From positions 1-8,884 of the forward strand of contig DYSK01000089.1 of assembly GCA_020718315.1 (NCBI GenBank): a DNA stretch of 8,884 nt, read 5' to 3'. The stretch comes from Draconibacterium orientale (GTDB lineage Bacteria; Bacteroidota; Bacteroidia; Bacteroidales; UBA12170). Made by a program: the position numbers and the translations under genes. Below the pieces are notes generated by a model. It was not told where the DNA came from. It searched no databases and saw only the letters and a program-made list of their open reading frames with translations. Each line of letters opens with the position of its first letter. Position 1 is the stretch's first letter. This document shows positions 7,408 to 8,884 of the stretch, in pieces.

Positions 7408-8691
7408 ATGAAGATTGTACTATTCTGGTTTCGGAGAGACTTGCGTTTGAACGACAATAGCGCACTCAATGCGGCACTAAAATCCGGCTTCAAAGTATTG
7501 CCGTTGTTTATTTTTGATGAGGAAATTCTATTTTCACTGCAAAAAAACGATCCGCGAGTTCAGTTTATCTACCAAAAACTGACGGAAATAAACAACCAAC
7601 TTTTGTCTTATGGGAGTTCCCTTTTGATAAAAAAGGGAAACGTTGAAAAAATTTGGCGGGAATTAATAAAAGAATATCAAATTGCCGAAGTTTATTTCAA
7701 CAAAGATTACGAGCCGTATGCCCGACAAAGAGATACAACTATTTTCGATTTACTCGATGACAATCAAATAAAAGTGTACTCGTTCAAAGACCAAGTGATT
7801 TTTGAAGAATCGGAAATTCTTAAAAAAGACGGAAGCCCTTATACTGTTTTCACTCCTTACAAAAATACTTGGCTGAATCGATTCAAAATAAACGCCATTG
7901 CTGATTCCTCTAGTTTGCAGAAACAAAATTTTTTTCTGTTTCGCTCGCCTTTTCCTTCTTTCGAACAATTGGGATTTCAAACCTCCGCCATTCAGGTCAT
8001 CGATTTCAATCTGAATATAGGCAATTATGCCCAGGATCGGAATTTTCCGCAAGCCGACAGCGGATCATACCTCAGTCCTCATTTGCGATTTGGAACAGTC
8101 AGTATTCGCGAAATTATTCTACAACTAAATGCTAAGGATGAAATTTTCTTGAGCGAACTGATTTGGCGGGAATTTTTTATGCAAATCCTTTTTCATTTCC
8201 CAAAAGTAGTTTACGAAAATTTCAGAGCAAAATACGATGGCATAAAATGGAGAAATAATCCGGACGAATTTAAAAAATGGCAAGAAGGAAAAACCGGTTT
8301 TCCATTAGTAGATGCCGGAATGCGCCAGTTAAACCAAACAGGGTACATGCATAACCGTGTAAGAATGATAGCTGCTAGTTTTTTAGTTAAACACCTTTTG
8401 GTCGATTGGCGTTTGGGCGAAGCCTATTTTGCTGATAAACTGCTCGATTTTGAATTGGCATCCAACAATGGAAACTGGCAATGGGCAGCCGGAACGGGTT
8501 GTGATGCAGCACCTTATTTTCGAATTTTTAATCCAACAGAACAACTCAAAAAATTCGATAAAGAACTAAAATATATAAAACAATGGATTCCTGAATATGG
8601 AAGTGCAGATTATTGTCCACCAATGGTAGAGCATAAATTTGCTCGGCAACGCGCTCTTGAGGCTTATCACAATATTGTTTCTCTAAGTTGA
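7408..8691 (+). CDS. phrB: Deoxyribodipyrimidine photolyase (class I CPD type)
   Basis: The enzyme uses blue light and FAD to split UV-induced cyclobutane pyrimidine dimers in DNA. I chose ATG 7408 (427 residues) because MKIVLFWFRRDLRLNDN is the typical photolyase N-terminus. A TTG at 7396 would add only four residues. The N-terminal Rossmann domain runs to about 130. The FAD domain shows SYLSPHLRFG (220-229), ELIWREFF (250-257), GKTGFPLVDAGMRQL (294-308), MHNRVRM (314-320) and NNGNWQWAAGTGCDAAPYFRIFNP (353-376). The electron-transfer tryptophans of E. coli PhrB (306, 359, 382) correspond to Trp281, Trp334 and Trp357, and the Asn contacting the flavin N5 is kept, favouring repair over a signalling cryptochrome. 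The protein is shorter than E. coli PhrB (472), mostly at loops. The antenna pigment cannot be inferred. No photolyase partner gene is nearby. Confidence 0.94.
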   Translation: MKIVLFWFRRDLRLNDNSALNAALKSGFKVLPLFIFDEEILFSLQKNDPRVQFIYQKLTEINNQLLSYGSSLLIKKGNVEKIWRELIKEYQIAEVYFNKDYEPYARQRDTTIFDLLDDNQIKVYSFKDQVIFEESEILKKDGSPYTVFTPYKNTWLNRFKINAIADSSSLQKQNFFLFRSPFPSFEQLGFQTSAIQVIDFNLNIGNYAQDRNFPQADSGSYLSPHLRFGTVSIREIILQLNAKDEIFLSELIWREFFMQILFHFPKVVYENFRAKYDGIKWRNNPDEFKKWQEGKTGFPLVDAGMRQLNQTGYMHNRVRMIAASFLVKHLLVDWRLGEAYFADKLLDFELASNNGNWQWAAGTGCDAAPYFRIFNPTEQLKKFDKELKYIKQWIPEYGSADYCPPMVEHKFARQRALEAYHNIVSLS

Positions 8692-8726
8692 ATCTTCACA
8701 ATGAAGTAAAATTTTAATAAAATCTG

Positions 8727-8753
8727 TTTGAATAAAAAAACATTCTATCTTTG
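8727..8753 (+). promoter_or_regulatory. Predicted promoter of the histidine leader
   Basis: TATCTTTG at 8746-8753 matches the Bacteroidota -7 motif exactly, and TTTG at 8727-8730 could be the -33 element, although the 15-base spacer is short. Transcription would start near 8759, a dozen bases before the leader peptide ATG at 8772. Position relative to the leader and terminator makes this the likely start of the downstream operon. Confidence 0.5.
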
Positions 8754-8771
8754 CCATTCAAAACAGATAAA

Positions 8772-8825
8772 ATGTATCGTATTCAATTACATCATCATCA
8801 TCTAAACGCTCAGGCGATGTGGTAG
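8772..8825 (+). CDS. Histidine operon leader peptide (17 aa, four consecutive His codons)
   Basis: A 17-codon frame encodes MYRIQLHHHHLNAQAMW and stops at TAG 8823-8825. Four adjacent CAT codons (8790-8801) are far above expectation for histidine, and a predicted promoter lies upstream and a strong terminator downstream. This is the layout of a translated attenuator. The peptide itself has no expected function; ribosome stalling on the His codons when charged tRNA-His is low would change RNA folding and let polymerase read past the terminator. It resembles HisL of enteric bacteria in logic, not in sequence. The regulated operon, probably starting with hisG, would lie past the window edge, so its identity is inferred. 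The peptide ends in Met-Trp, which may be incidental. Confidence 0.82.
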   Translation: MYRIQLHHHHLNAQAMW

Positions 8826-8864
8826 TGGTATGTAATTAAAAAATATCAAAAACCCCCGACTGAG
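8809..8864 (+). promoter_or_regulatory. Candidate antiterminator pairing of the histidine leader
   Basis: CTCAG at 8809-8813 is the exact complement of CTGAG at 8860-8864, which is the inner part of the terminator's left arm and its loop edge. Pairing can extend past one mismatch with C8815-G8858 and G8816-C8857, and the G-rich bases 8819-8828 could pair with the remaining C run. Forming this structure would break the terminator. The site lies 8-12 bases after the His codons, within reach of a stalled ribosome, so the exact switch needs folding. Confidence 0.4.
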
Positions 8865-8884
8865 TAAATCAGTTGGGGGTTTTT
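8851..8884 (+). terminator. Rho-independent terminator (attenuator) of the histidine leader
   Basis: The arms 8853-8863 and 8869-8879 form an 11-bp stem with five C-G pairs at the base and a single G·T wobble (8858/8874), closed by a 5-base loop GTAAA. Two A-T pairs can extend the base. At least five T residues follow and run off the window edge. It lies 25 bases after the leader peptide stop, which is the place expected of an attenuator. Confidence 0.9.

Noticed and set aside
8694..8706. Inverted repeat CTTCA/TGAAG just after the photolyase stop as a terminator
   Set aside because: Five base pairs with no G-C-rich stem and no T run directly after it; too weak to call.

Overview
The window comes from a bacterium of the phylum Bacteroidota. 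The DNA is AT-rich, genes lack clear Shine-Dalgarno sequences, and several gene starts are preceded by the Bacteroidota -7 promoter motif TAnnTTTG. Protein sequences such as the amino-acid symporter with a soluble insert and the ATP-cone/nuclease protein also fit this phylum. I cannot name the genus.

Layout. Bases 1-329 hold the start of purE (purine synthesis) on the minus strand, cut by the window edge. A 92-base divergent region with promoter-like motifs on both strands separates it from a run of plus-strand genes: an SsnA-family amidohydrolase (422-1693), an ATP-cone/PD-(D/E)XK nuclease-like protein (1770-2612), glpT (2668-4002), a glpQ-type glycerophosphodiesterase (3992-5311) and an AGCS-family sodium:alanine/glycine symporter (5348-7015). 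A roughly 390-base stretch without a convincing gene follows. Then come a class I photolyase (7408-8691) and, in the last 160 bases, a complete regulatory leader: promoter, a 17-codon peptide with four consecutive His codons, and a strong rho-independent terminator at the window edge.

How the genes work together. glpT and glpQ overlap and form a scavenging pair: the lipoprotein phosphodiesterase cuts glycerophosphodiesters outside the inner membrane, and GlpT imports the glycerol-3-phosphate. The symporter lies 36 bases downstream and may be co-transcribed, but has no obvious functional tie. The photolyase repairs UV damage and stands alone. The terminal leader is best read as the attenuator of a histidine biosynthesis operon beginning just beyond the window. 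It should allow read-through when charged tRNA-His is scarce.

The points most worth following up are the His leader/attenuator, the ATP-cone nuclease of unknown function, a duplicated motif inside the soluble insert of the symporter, and an SsnA-like enzyme with none of its usual partners in view.
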